64,000 nt of DNA from Conoideocrella luteorostrata (lineage: Eukaryota > Ascomycota > Sordariomycetes > Hypocreales > Clavicipitaceae), in assembly GCA_032433595.1 (NCBI GenBank), contig JASWJB010000130.1, positions 45,171 through 109,170 of the forward strand, given 5' to 3'. Below, one piece after another: positions 10,775 to 22,031 of this stretch. The notes under the pieces are model-generated. The model was not told the origin of the DNA, did no database searches, and was given only the letters and a program-made list of their open reading frames with translations. The position numbers and the translations under genes were made by a program. The stretch's first letter is position 1. Every line of letters starts with the position of its first letter.

Positions 10775-11859
10775 GAAGAGGATGTATAGTAGGTATCAAA
10801 TGCGTGCTCTTTTGATACGGTTATGGGCTTCTTGTATATGTACTTCGGTAGAGGTTACTTAAGATAATTGCACATAGGTGTTACGGAATGCGCCCGGTAT
10901 CGAAGACCTGGCTCTGCCAAGTCTGTAATTAGGCCATTTCGCTTAATCTCAACGACTACTTGACCACGAGCTCGAGGCGAGCCTCGAGTTTTGATCTTTC
11001 CTTTGTCCCTAGTTTAAGATAGATATTATGAAGGCAACTTTTTGTTGAATAAACTTGGGTCGAGCCCGTTACACTACTCTGGCCTTTATGCTACGGGTAT
11101 GATTGCTATCACTGACCAAAACCCAACTACAAATATTTGCTTTGCGCTATTATTGTCAGAAGCTGGCCTTGGCAATCTATGGATTTTGAAGGCATTAAAT
11201 GAAAATGCGTGCAGAACCTACAATTCGAATACCCTCGGTGATTATCACATATTATGAGCTTGCGCTGAAAAATGCCTTCAAGGTCGTTTTTCCACAATCA
11301 CAACAACTCTGCTTATATCTGTTGAGACAGAAATAGCTCTCTGTGAGGGTTTGGGAAGACTTATCCAATCTACCTAACGATCTTGTTATAAAGAAGGAAG
11401 AATTAACGGAGTAAGTGAAGAGATCCCCTGGATCTTTCCTGTAATATCCTCTACGTGCACTGACCACAATGTGGTTGTATAGGCAACTATTGGCCAAGGA
11501 TGTCGCGACCAATTGTGTCATGAACAGCGCAACAAGGACATCGGCCGAGTCTCACTCAGGGTCTAACCCGGCACATTCACAGTAGCCTAGACCATAACAA
11601 TATCTAGCATTAACAGCTCACACGGACTACTTTTTAATGCCATCTAAGCATCAATTGTATTTAGCATCAAGCACGGACCAAGTCGAATCGTTCAAGTTGA
11701 TTTGATGATAGGTGGCGGCTCGATCGTAGCCTACTGTATAAGCGATCGTAACTAGGCTTGATGGGCGGAACGCTTCTACACACTATGATGACGAATAATT
11801 CGGTACTAGACCAGATATATAAATTGTATGTCTCCCCTAAGTATAGGTTAGTAGTGCCG
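10775..11859. other. Intergenic, no gene seen
   Basis: A perfect 8-bp-arm hairpin, CTCGAGGC-GA-GCCTCGAG, lies near 10,971-10,988, about 200 bp past the GPI gene. I see nothing else that can be supported. Confidence 0.35.
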
Positions 11860-12089
11860 TATTGGAGGATGATTCGCGAAGGCTTTTCAGGAGCACGGTC
11901 GCGAGAGCAAAATACAAGCAGAACCCCTGCCAAACAACCTTCTGTCCCATGATGCGCAAGAGTAGCAAACCGACGGAGATCTTGCCGGTGGCGTAGCCCA
12001 TGATGACCCAAGGCTGAGACAACCAGCTCCACTTCAAGGCCTTGACTGTCTCCTTGGGGTGTCAGATCATATACATGTCGCAAGCCACC
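11860..12089 (-). pseudogene. Relic of a fungal rhodopsin-like integral membrane protein
   Basis: Reading leftwards from a plausible acceptor (CCCTAG) at 12,093-12,090, the frame gives GGLRHVYDLTP. After one extra C in a CCCC run it continues as ALKWSWLSQPWVIMGYATGK and then ISVGLLLLRI. The R-H-(I/V)-Y-D-L ... KW-W-S/Q ... ATGKIS pattern is characteristic of the plant-pathogenic-type fungal rhodopsin-domain membrane proteins (7TM, GPCR-like). Homology ends near 11,860, and no upstream exons are recognisable. It is a fragment of one or two transmembrane segments with a frameshift, not a functional gene. Confidence 0.65.
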
Positions 12090-12149
12090 CTAGGGTAAAA
12101 CACGTGTGATCCAACACATGTACTCCGCACGAATACAAGTCCACAAACG

Positions 12150-12600
12150 GGTCGGCCCGACAGTCACGTAAAATTTCACCTGAACACACGGATTAGGGCA
12201 ACGCGGATAATTTCGCCCTTTTTTAATACATGTTGGTTGACGAGGTCGGGGACCGGAAACTGGTTGCTGCAGCTCATTGCATGTGATTACACCTTTTAAG
12301 AGTCATATTGCATAAGAAGACGGGAAGAAATCCTGAGCAACCGGATTAGGGCAACGCCGACGATCTCGACCAGTTGCGACCGTCATAAATTGTCACCTGA
12401 GCACTCGGATGAGGGTAACGTCGACAATCTCGGCCCGACAGTCATGCAAATTCTCACCCAAGCACCCGGATTGGGGCAACCAACGCTGATGATCTCATCC
12501 CGATTGGATCTATTTTAGCTGATGAGGTAAGTGATCGAAAACTAAGCTTACTACATAAAGTACCACTTCTCAAGAGTTATATTACATCAAAAGACGCAAA
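12150..12600. repeat. Diverged direct repeat upstream of the methyltransferase
   Basis: The motif CGGATTAGGGCAACG recurs four times (about 12,191, 12,342, 12,403 and 12,469, with changes). It is usually flanked by GATCTCG or CCCGACAGTCA. A longer stretch at 12,238-12,340 (GACGAGGTCGGGGACCGGAA) reappears diverged at 12,519-12,600. It looks like an old local duplication. Confidence 0.6.
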
Positions 12601-12863
12601 GAAATGGATGAAGAAGGCTGGCTGGTCAACAGTCCTAACCTTGCCGCGTTACACAGCCCCAACATGGTAAAAACCCGCCACTTGGACGAATGTACTTATC
12701 TAGCACAGTGTCGGAGGTTGTGAGGCCAACAACCAATGCGCGGCGTTTTCGCGACTCATGTCCAACATGCCGGTTGGAAAGCAAGCACAAAAGTGGTTCA
12801 ACCACAATAAGAAGTCGGGGAAATCCCACCTCTGTGAAAGGACAGAGATCAAAATCGTCAACC

Positions 12864-14203
12864 ATGGACACAATTGTCAATACTGTTCAGGGCATGGCCG
12901 AGACGGCCGACGAGTCAGGTCGAAAGCACCTTATCGACTCGTTGAACAAGTTGGTCCTTTCGATTGAAAAACCTCAAGATCTAATGCAGAGACTATTGTA
13001 TTTGGTATGCACTTGGTTCACTTTTGCTTTTCCTTTGTGACTGACTGACTTTCACAAAGCACGTGTACATCTCTGTCGCTCGAGTAGCATGCGATTTAAA
13101 GCTTTTCAGCCACATCGTGGACAACGGCTCTGCCATGACGGCACAAGAAGCAGCACAGAAGTCGGGCGCAGCCCCCGAACTAATTGGTAAGCGGAGCGTG
13201 ATCTTTGCTCAATGAAAATCTTATATCAATCCGATCCGAATTGACAGCGAACATGGCAGCCCGCTTGCTTCGATATCTGGCATCAGTTGGCGCACTCGAT
13301 GAGATTGCTCGCGATACCTATGCGGCAAATGCAGCCACCAGGACCATGGCTCAGCCAGCTTGGCAAGCAGCCATCTACCATAAGTACGTATCTATCACGT
13401 TGTTTCCCAGGGATCCAGGAACGCTAAGTGTACTCTACAGCTTTGACTTTGCATGGCCCTGCTTCTTGGCGATGCCGGACTTTTTGAAGGAAACAGGTTA
13501 CAAGGACGTGCAGGATCCTAGGAATTGCCCCTTTAACAAGGGTCATAACACAGACGTTGCGGCTTTCGACTGGTTCCCGAAGCAGGAATGGCTGTTCTCC
13601 AATTTTAATCAGTACATGACCATTCAACGAGACGGCATGCCCACATGGCTAGATGTTTACCCATTTATGGAAAAAGCCGCAGGCCTAGGGCCTCAGCAGC
13701 CTCTTTTTGTCGACATCGGAGGCGGTGTAGGCCACCAGAGCATTGCGCTTAGGGACGCACTGCCAAAAGAAATCACAAATAAAATCATCGTTCAGGACCA
13801 AGCCCCCGTTATAGCGCGATCTATTCAGAAGGCTGGGATTGAGAGCGTCGTACACAATTTCTGGCAGCCACAGCCCGTTAAGGGTGCGCGCATCTATTAC
13901 ATGCGAAACATCATCCACGATTGGCCTGACCATGAGTCGCTGGAACTTCTCAAGTTGACCAAAGCGGCTATGGGTCCTGACTCGGTTCTATTAATTGATG
14001 ATATGGTTGTGCCTGATACAGGTGCGCACTGGCAGGCTACGCAGCTTGATATGCTCATGATGTCCGCGCTCGCCTCGCGCGAGCGTACGAGGGCCCAGTG
14101 GAATAACCTGATCCCAAAAGCAGGTCTGAGAATTAACAATGTGTACCAGTACACCATTAGCCTCAACGACTGTATTATCGAATGCGTTCCTGCGCTGGAT
14201 TAA
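12864..14203 (+). CDS. SAM-dependent O-methyltransferase (COMT-like, secondary-metabolite type)
   Basis: The protein is 388 aa in four exons: 12,864-13,004; 13,060-13,186; 13,248-13,383; 13,441-14,203. Introns are 55, 61 and 57 bp with GT-AG ends. The N-terminal half (residues ~1-150) is the helical dimerisation/winged-helix region. The SAM site is VDIGGGVGHQS at ~225-235, and the catalytic His is at ~294 in NIIHDWPDHE, followed by LLIDDMVVPDTG. These are the class-2 methyltransferase motifs of fungal O-methyltransferases that methylate phenolic or polyketide hydroxyls. The start is the ATG in ACCATGG before MDTIVNTVQG. No polyketide synthase, P450 or regulator lies nearby in this window, so it is an orphan tailoring-type enzyme here. 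Substrate unknown. Confidence 0.92.
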
Positions 14204-14499
14204 TGATGTGTGTGTCAGATATGGCTCAAAGAGCAGTTTACTATACTGAGGTGTCTGTCCACCAAGCTATGTATTGTTTTATGTGACCGATATCTAGATA
14301 TTTCGTTGACGCGAAGCTATGAGCTAAATATGAGGAGTTGATAGTTTGACTTCGAACGTTGCTCCTACGACCCTAGTCATACTTGTGAGCGCTATGCTCA
14401 CATTCATTTCTTAATGAATATGTCTTCTTAGCCCGTGATTGACCGTAAATGGGCCTACGACGTTAGAAGAGGCAGCCCCATTTTGAAAGGCTTTTGGCA
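14204..14499. other. Intergenic, 3' of the methyltransferase
   Basis: No feature is seen except a presumed 3' UTR. Block A repeat units begin at about 14,500. Confidence 0.35.
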
Positions 14500-16480
14500 A
14501 GGCTTGTCCAAAGGTTCAAATGTCGGAAGATATACAGGCGCTGCAGGAAGAATCAGATCGCACGGTTATTGTAGCAAGCACAGGGGCTTCTGATTTGACG
14601 TCGAAAGGTCTTTGCACAAAGCAATAGGTAAAACAAAGTATTCAATTCAATTAGGTCTGTCCAAGAAAGAAGAATAAGAGGAAGTGAAATGCCCGCGAGC
14701 GCGCCGTATAAAAGAGGTGCGTTGGGGTGGCCAGGTAATCTTGACGAGGGATTCCAACAGTCAATGTAACAAGCTTGTTGAAAAGGCTTAAATCTCGGAA
14801 GTTGAAAAGGTGTGTAAGAAGCAACAGATATCGTAAGGAGCTTGTTGAAATCGTTCAAATGTCGGAAGATGTACACTGCACAAAGCGTCAAATATCGAAA
14901 GTCAGTTGACGAGCTCGTTGAAAGGTTCAATTCTCGGAAGACGTACAGTCGCTATCGAAGCATGAAACAAGCTAGATCGATCTGGCGAGCTCGTTGAAAA
15001 CGCTCAAATCTCGGAACGTACAGGCTCTACGAGAAGCATCGGATATCGCAGGGTCAATGTGACGAGCTTGTTGAAACGCTCAAACCTCAGAAGACGTACA
15101 GGCTGCAAGGAGATCGTTGAAAGTTTTGGATCTCGGAAGACGTGCAGGCATCTGATATCGTAGTTTAATTCGACGAGCTCGTTGAAAGGTTCAACTGTCA
15201 GAAGACATACACGCGCTATCGAAGCATTAAACATCGCAGGTTAGTCTATCGAGCTTATTAAAAAAGCTTAAATCTCGGAACGTACAGGCACTTTTGAACC
15301 ATTACATATCGCAAGTGAATCTAACGAGCTCGCTGAAAAGGTTCAAATCTTAACCTGACTAGCTCGAAGAAAAAGGCTTCAATCTCGAATGACATAGGCA
15401 CCAGGCATCGAGTCGATCTGATGAGCGCGACAAAAAGGTTCAAATTGGGAGGCATACAGGCTGCAACAGGCATCAGATATCGCCAGTCAGTTGACAGGCT
15501 TGTTGAAATTTGTAAATATCGGAAGACATACGCTGGAAGAAGCATTCGATATCGCAAGTTAATCTGACGAGCTCGATGAAAATGTTTAAATCTCAGAACG
15601 TACAAGAGCTGCAAGAGGCATCTGGCATCGCAAGTTAGCTAACGAGCTCTTTAAAAGGGTTCAATTCTCGGAAGACACACAAGCTTTAGTATTGGAGTTA
15701 ATCTGACGAGTGCGACACAAAGGCTCAAATCGGAAGGTGTACAGGCTGCAAGGAGCTTGTTGAAAGGTTTCAATCTAGGAAGACGTCAGGAAGCATCGGA
15801 AATCGCGGGTCATCATCTGACGAGCTTGCCGGAAGGCTCAAATCTCGGAATACGTACAGGCATGAAATACCGCAAGTCGGTCTGATGAAGACGTTGAAAA
15901 GGCTCCCACCTCGGAAGACGTACACTGGAAAAGGCATTCGATATAGCAAGTCAATCTAACGAGCCGGTCAAAAATGTTAAATTCCAGGAAGACATATGGG
16001 ACGAGCTCGATGAAAAAGCTTAAATCTCGGAAGATGTGGAAGCATGAAATACCGCAAGTCGATCTGACGAAGACGTTGAAATGGCTCAAACCCCGGAAGA
16101 CGTATAGGCTACAAGAAGCTCGTTGGAAAGGTTTCAATCTCGGAAGAGGTACACCGCACAAAGCATCGGATATCGAAATTCAGTTAAAAAGCTCATTGAA
16201 GGATTTAGGCGCTGCAAGAAGCATCAGATCGCAGGTCAATCTACTGTTGAAGGGTTCAATTCTCGGACGACGTACAGGCATCCAATGTCGCAGGTCAATC
16301 TAACGAGCTCGTTGAAAGGTTCGAATGTTGGACGTATGGGCTGCAAGAAGCATCAGGCATTGCAAGTCAGTTGACGAGCTCGTTAAGAGATTCAGGTGTC
16401 CGAAGACGTACAGGCGTTCAAGAAGCATCGGATCTATCAGATATCGTGAAGCAATTCGACGAAGACGATTTCTTTGATGA
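14500..16480 (+). repeat. Block A array (~75 bp units)
   Basis: About two dozen degenerate units with the A-block motifs (GACGAGCTCGTTGAAAGG, CTCGGAAGACGTACAGGC, GCATCAGATATCGCAAGT). An LTR at 14,570-14,759 splits the array. Confidence 0.85.
14570..14759 (+). mobile_element. LTR, family 1, inside the A array
   Basis: It starts TGTAGCAAGCACAGGGGCTT and ends GACGAGGGATTCCAACA. An internal TATA-like CGCGCCGTATAAAAGAGG is shared with the copies at 18,205, 23,164 and 41,760. Flanks GTTAT/GTCAA do not form a target duplication. Confidence 0.65.
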
Positions 16481-16529
16481 TGGGATTTTCGGCCGCGAGC
16501 TATTTCAGTCAGGAAGACTTTCGGGAAAA

Positions 16530-16930
16530 CGGTTATGATGAGCGGTCGGTAGAGGGGAGAAGTCGGCACTCGGGAGAGGGAACCGTCAGCTGATGATGAT
16601 GATGCCGCCGCCGCTACTGCTGTCAGCACTTGGAGAAGGGGAAAATTCGGCACTTAGGAGAGGGTAGGGTCAGCTGATGGTGATGATTCCGCCGCTGCTG
16701 CTGCTGCTGGTGATGATGGTGATGATGCCGCTGCTGGTGATGATGATGACGATGATGATGCTGCTGCTGCCAGCACTTGTGAGAGTGGACAAGTCAGCAC
16801 TCGGGAGTTGGGAAGAGTCAGCTGATACCAATGATGAGGATGCCGCTACTATGGATGATGATGATGCCGTTGCTGCTAATGAGGATGTTGCTGCCCACGC
16901 AAGAATAGCCATTCCCACCAGGCAGATGTC
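16530..16930 (+). repeat. Block B: trinucleotide-rich repeat
   Basis: GATGATGATG/CCGCTGCTGCTG tracts are separated by GGGAGAGGG and GTCAGCACTT motifs, as in other units. Confidence 0.75.
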
Positions 16931-17428
16931 AGATCTAGGTCAGTGCCCAATGTGCAAAAAAAAAAGGCAGGGCTTGGTCAGGACCAGCGATACGGGGCTA
17001 GTAAGTAACACAAGGGTAACACAACAGATAACATAATAAACAGCGCACAAGATGCAGAAATAACCAGCGCAAAAGATGCAGGAAATTGCGGCGCATATAG
17101 TGCAGCAGGAGGCAGCTCCGTAAATGCATCACGCGGTGCGCAAGCTATGAAAAACCAAGAGGGTCTCTGCAGCACAGTAGCGCAACAAGCAACACGGCAC
17201 AACATAATACACCGCAAAACAGCAACACAGCGAAACAAAACCAACCCCGGTATTAAAGATGCACACAAGCTTAGCTCATAAAGTGAATTAAAAAGCAAAG
17301 CATGAAACAAAACACGTGGCGTGCAATTCGCCAAAAACCACAACTCAACCACCAGCGCACGCAGCAGGCCGAAACCTGGCGTAAACGACTCGTAGAAACA
17401 GGCCGCACACAATGCAGACAAAATAAAG
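16930..17428 (+). repeat. Block C/D
   Basis: It begins with GGCTTGGTCAGGACCAGCGA and TACGGGGCTAGTAAGTA, then has tandem units with AAAGATGCACACAAGCTTAG and ACGTGGCGTGCAATTCGCCA. Confidence 0.7.
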
Positions 17429-17774
17429 GCGCTCCCGGCGCTCCCGGCGCGCGCGGCAACTCTGCGGCGGGCAGCGCACAAAAGGCCGGCGGGATGGGTG
17501 GTTTCTCGGTCAGGTTGTGAGCAGAAAAGGGAGGAGGTCATGAGCAGAAAAGGACAAGACTGTGGGCCGTCTCCTTTTACTAGGATGGAGACCTTGGAGT
17601 CTTTACTCTAGTAGAGAGAGTAATTACTACAGGTGACGTAGTCCTAGTAAAAGGAGACGGCCCACAGTCTTGTCCTTTTCTGCTCACAACCTGACCGAGA
17701 AACCACCCATCCCGCCGGCCTTTTGTGCGCTGCCCGCCGCAGAGTTGCCGCGCGCGCCGGGAGCGCCTTTATTT
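17429..17774. repeat. Large palindrome 1 (E, hairpin core, inverted E)
   Basis: The left arm (about 17,421-17,585) and right arm (about 17,643-17,774) are identical in reverse complement apart from one ~23 bp and one ~9 bp length difference. The 57 bp centre has partial internal pairing (TTACTCTAGTAGAGAGAGTAA). Outside the arms, homology continues but is diverged. Confidence 0.85.
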
Positions 17775-18049
17775 CGCAGTTTCTCGCGCCGGCAGCATGT
17801 GCACTATATGCGCCGCGCTATTCTGCATCGTTTGCGCCAGGTTTTGTGTCGTTTAGTGCGCTGGGTGTCGAGTTGCGTGCAAGCCCCTGACCGAGACCGC
17901 ACACACATAGATACGTAGCCGAAATTCCTACTAATTATCGCTTAGAGCATATATATACATAAGCTATGCAAAAGGTCCTGCAAAGAGCGAAACTATGGTG
18001 CGCCCTGCGCGCGCCATCACGCCGAGCTGGGGCATGTGGCGGCGGCAGT

Positions 18050-18390
18050 GGCAGTGGCATTTTCTCTTCTCCCCCTTCTCTCTTAGATAGCCCGGATCAG
18101 ATAAATTGAATTATTTTGTTATTATTTGCTTCGCCTTCCGGTATCAATACCCTCGTTACCCGAAGCCCTATGCTTCCTACACTAATGCTGTTTGTCGGAG
18201 TAAATGCAGGAAGCACAGGGCTTCTGATTTAACGTCAAAAGTTTCTTGCACGAAGCAATAGATAGAACAAAGTATTTAATTCATTTGATTATAGTTCGCT
18301 AGGAAAGAAGAGAGAACAAAGGTCCCTAAGCGTGCCGCATATCAAAGAGGCGCGCTAGGGCGACCATGTGACCGGGCACGTGTGTGCCCG
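18050..18390. repeat. Head-to-head LTR pair, family 1
   Basis: A minus-orientation LTR half ends at 18,181 (TGTAGGAAGCATAGGGCTTC on the minus strand). After 23 bp, a plus-orientation half starts at 18,205 (TGCAGGAAGCACAGGGCTTC). The two 5' ends face each other, so any LTR promoters would be divergent. The AT-shifted copy lies at 4,335-4,735. Confidence 0.65.
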
Positions 18391-18456
18391 CACACTGCGG
18401 CACAGTACAATATCGTTTATGTTGAGAATTATTGCAGCTCATCCAAGCGGCCTTTA

Positions 18457-19550
18457 TCATTTTATCGGGTTGAAAACTCCTGGCTGTAGCTTTTCCGCTT
18501 GCTTATCTAGACGACTGATGTGATACTCTGTCAAAAGGCTGGGTATGGCGCTCATGACTTGTTGAACCTTCCGCAAGATCTTTGGACCTGGGTTGCATTC
18601 CTGGTGATCCTCCCGTGGTTTTTCAGACGTCTCTCCAATATCATGAATAATTAAACTTGTCATAATATGGTAGATTTCGAGGAGGCTGAGTTTCACATCT
18701 TCAGCTACGGGAAGCGGCCAGAGCCCAGCCCTTGCGAGGCAAAAAGTCATGGAGCCTAGCAGCATGGATTCGCATCGATGATGTCCTGGCGAATTCGCAT
18801 AACGACACCATCTCGGCCCTTCATCTACAACGGTGAGCACTTCGACCACCTTGTAAACTACGTCTAGCAAATCATGTATTGTCTGTAGACGAACAGCGTT
18901 GATGCGTTCTGTTCATTCTGTCAGTCGCTATTCTGTAATGCTCGCATTCTCTCCTTACCAACTATGTAGGGAGGGGCAAGCACGCCGTCCACTTCAAAAG
19001 ATTCGGTGGGCCACGGCGTTTTCGTCTCCATTAATAATCGCCGCGCGATGGTCATGAATTCAGTTTGCCGTCCAAATTCCCATGATATCCACAACATCTT
19101 TGGCATTATCGTGTTAGCATCTCGTGTCACCTCCTTAACGGAGGCTACCCAGCCCTCGATCCACGGGATCAGCAGCGTTGTTGCATCATAATAGTCAGTC
19201 AAAACTGCGAGATCGTATAAGCTGTCGACGGACAGAATGTGTGGAACCTTGGAGACATTGGCATGCGTAATGTTCAAAAAGATCTCAAACGGGACGGGCT
19301 TCTCCTCCACAAGTCGAACGGTCCAGGGACTTTTATTACTGCTAGCGTTATTGGGTTGATTGTGAATGGAATCAGAAAAAGATCCGTATAGCATTCGATC
19401 AAAAACAAGTGATGCTCGAGCCAAGCTGCGAGAGCAGACTAGAAACTCAATGCATTCATCTGCATGCTGGTCAGGACCGACCCTGACTCTGAGATCACCA
19501 CGGCGATCAATGATGATGAGTTTGTCAGGCATTTCCGTTTCAGTGGTCAC
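18457..19550 (-). CDS. BTB/POZ-domain protein (paralog 1)
   Basis: The protein is 347 aa in two exons: 19,550-18,959 and 18,908-18,457. The 50 bp intron is GTAAGG...AACAG; this acceptor keeps the frame as YIV-ERINAVRLQ. Residues ~12-125 form a BTB/POZ-like fold with the signature FLVCSRSLARAS. The conserved C-terminal half contains VDEGPRWCRY, GHHRCES and AGLWPLP, all shared with the gene at 20,067-21,130. BTB domains mediate protein-protein contacts and often cullin-3 or transcription-factor assembly, but no DNA-binding or Kelch region is present. The family is common in Pezizomycotina, often labelled 'nuclear pore-like', without known function. It is one of three paralogs here. Confidence 0.82.
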
Positions 19551-19587
19551 TGCATAGCGGAATAGAAACAGTTACATTGAATCGTTT

Positions 19588-19671
19588 TGTCACGGGAAAA
19601 TATGAGCCTATTTAAGGGTCATAACCACACTTGAAAAGTGGGCCCCTAGCTACGCCGTTTTTGGTGTGACG
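19588..19671. mobile_element. MITE-like element, copy 1
   Basis: This 84 bp element runs from TGTCACGGGAAAATATGAGC to TTTTTGGTGTGACG. Its interior, TTAAGGGTCATAACCACACT, matches the element in the carboxylesterase intron at 49,959-50,041. Ends are inverted (TGTCAC / GTGTGAC). It lies just upstream of BTB paralog 1. Confidence 0.65.
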
Positions 19672-20066
19672 CGGTTTGAAAAAAAAGTACAAGAACTGCT
19701 CTCTTACAGTAAAGACCTGCCGCTAGCTCACAGCCTAATCTCATTCATATTTCGTCTGGGATGAGTGGCTGACGGTCGTTTCGTAGCAGTCCAAGTGTGG
19801 CTTAGATTTGATGCCGAGGGTTACTCTGAGAAGGGGGCTGTGCCAAACGTGGGTTGGGTGGAGAGGCTCCAAGGCAGACTGCTAGTTGACGTTCACTGAA
19901 CACGAGCCCTTAGCAGAATCCAAATTCCGGGCGATGTGGCCCTATAGCTCCACCCGGGTTAGCCATGGCTGCTAGCACACGCCTGGTCGGCGACTTCACC
20001 GGAGCTGGTCGGTTGTGAGAATGGGATTGGCACAGGAATGCGAGCACTAATTATGTCCCATTGTCT
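19672..20066. other. Intergenic between BTB paralogs 1 and 2
   Basis: I see no gene or repeat. It presumably holds the 3' region of paralog 2 and the promoter of paralog 1. Confidence 0.35.
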
Positions 20067-21130
20067 TTAATTCTGCTTATCTAGTCTATTCGGCCTATTC
20101 TGAAAATGCTTGTCGTAAAGTTTAGCATTCAATTGCGGTATGTTGTCCATGATTTCTTCTACAGCTTTCGAGAGGTGCTGTGTCGGATTGCATTCCTTAT
20201 GATCATGTGAAGGGTTTGCTGGCGTCATCCCAATATCATGGATGACAACAGTTTTGAGTTTGACGTATACGTCCAGCAAGCTGCCCTTCACGTTACTAGC
20301 CTCTGGCAATGGCCAGAGGCCCGCTTTCAGTAGACAAAAAGTTATAGATCCAAGAATCATGGACTCGCACCGGTGGGGACCGAGCCAAGATGAATAACGG
20401 CACCACCTTGGCCCTTCATCCACGATGAGGAGCCTTTGCAGCATCTCCTGAAACACATTGAGGAGTAACTGTATAGCCCGCATTCGAATAGATGCGATTT
20501 GCGCTATGTATATGTTAGGGGCGGAACAAGTAGCGCTTGACGGATGACTGATAACTCACATATAACTCCCGACGGCATCTCAAGGCTATTCAAATCTATA
20601 ATTTCCAATGCTCTGGATTCCATTACAATACGGCGCGCTGTAGAGACGAAGGAATCTCTACAGCCCACTGACCAATGAATCCACAAAGCCTGTATCATTT
20701 GCTGGTCGGCGTTTCCCGACTCAAACTCCAACGATTCCATCCATTTGGCTGCCCATGGACTTAAACACGCCGCAGCCCCAAACCTATGCGCGACAACCAC
20801 CAAATCATATAACTGATGCACGGACAGCACGGCCGGCACGTGGTCGAACTCGGAGTGAACGATGTAAAGTAGTAAAGCCACAGGTTCAGAATTGTCGTCC
20901 GGAAGGTCAACGACTCGATTCTCTTCCAACGAAGCAGATCCCAACCTCTTAGAGCCAACATCTGAGTAGAAGATTTTGCGAAAATAAGGAGAAGCTCGAG
21001 ATAAGGCCCTTGAACAAACAATAAAAGTAGATGCTTGAGATTGGTCACAGCCAACGCGAAGTTTAACGTTGCCAGAGCGATCGATGATGCAAGTGCTGGG
21101 AGGCATGGGGCATTTCATAGATAGGCTCAT
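20067..21130 (-). CDS. BTB/POZ-domain protein (paralog 2)
   Basis: The protein is 335 aa in two exons: 21,130-20,560 and 20,503-20,067. The 56 bp intron is GTGAGT...CATAG, joining GVI-SQIASIRMRA at the same point as in paralogs 1 and 3. The BTB region (FIVCSRALSRASPYFRKIF) is at residues ~30-140. The C-terminal half shares VDEGPRWCRY, GPHRCESMILGS, KAGLWPLP and VIHDIG with paralog 1, its closest relative here. It is in the same orientation as paralog 1, so a tandem duplication is likely. Molecular role unknown. Confidence 0.82.
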
Positions 21131-22031
21131 TGCGTCCTATACTGTGGTGAAATTGACTCGTCAAGCTCTGGCGCTACATTTAATGTAATTATATGCAATA
21201 TGTATTTCAATTGGACCTCGAACCTAGGGCTTGATGAAAATCCCGCGCCCCACCAGGAAATTTGGTACATGGTTGTGAATACGAGAACTGTTGCAAGGGC
21301 CTGCACGCCAGGCTGGAGCGACCGCCCCTCTTGTTGCCCAGCACGGATGGAGCATGCGCCCCTTTTCTCTGAGCGAGAGAGCTCCATTAAAAAGCATTTT
21401 CAATAATGATATCTATAACCGTACCTATTATCTATTAAGACCCCTTAAGTGCGAGTATAGTGAAGGGTGAATTACCTGTCGCGTATTTTCTTGTTAACTT
21501 TATTAGCGAACCGGGATTGTTATTATGGCTAATGTGGCTGTGCAAGGTGTTTTTACACATGCAAGGCACAATGCACAGCCACAACCAGCCAAATTTTGAC
21601 CCCACTACTCCGTATAATAGTTATCATTCCGCGACACGTAATTCGTATGTGAGTGTCTAACTGTGCATGAAGAACATTTCTCGCTTTTCTCACAGGTTTA
21701 TTTTGGGAACTCGGCAGTGTCGCAGCTATGATCCACATTACCTATATTGTCGCCTTGGATCAGCCCCCAGTTTCTGTCTACCTATTCGCAGAACTAAATT
21801 TAGGCGTTTTCAGCCCAGCTAACTTTGCTAACACCTCGAGCATAGAGGCGCTTGTAAACGATTGCTTACACGCACAGGGCCACCGTCATGAACAAGAATA
21901 ACTTGGCTTTCAGAAGCTATTACAGCTCAGTTCATCTACATTTATAACAGCTCAAGGCCCACGTACACCTAGGCGCAGCAGAAAGACGACCTCGCCTGCC
22001 GTGTCTCAATGGAAATATCACGCAACCCACA
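21131..22031. other. Divergent intergenic region between BTB paralogs 2 and 3
   Basis: Paralogs 2 and 3 diverge, so both promoters lie here. A perfect 12 bp inverted repeat, TGTGGCTGTGCA/TGCACAGCCACA, lies at about 21,534-21,585. No gene seen. Confidence 0.45.

Noticed and set aside
12690..12863. N-terminal extension of the methyltransferase from an upstream start
   Set aside because: The extension is Arg/Ser-rich with no family homology. The ATG at 12,864 has good context and gives the usual N-terminus.
14490..16480. Many 60-120 codon frames in A arrays, apparently similar proteins
   Set aside because: The ~75 bp unit length is a multiple of three, so the same peptide is rewritten repeatedly. 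Similarity reflects the DNA repeat, and frames open on both strands and break at random.
16978..17541. 187-codon minus-strand frame across C/D and E
   Set aside because: It spans repeat junctions, has low-complexity Leu/Cys/Ala composition, and equivalents in other units are broken.
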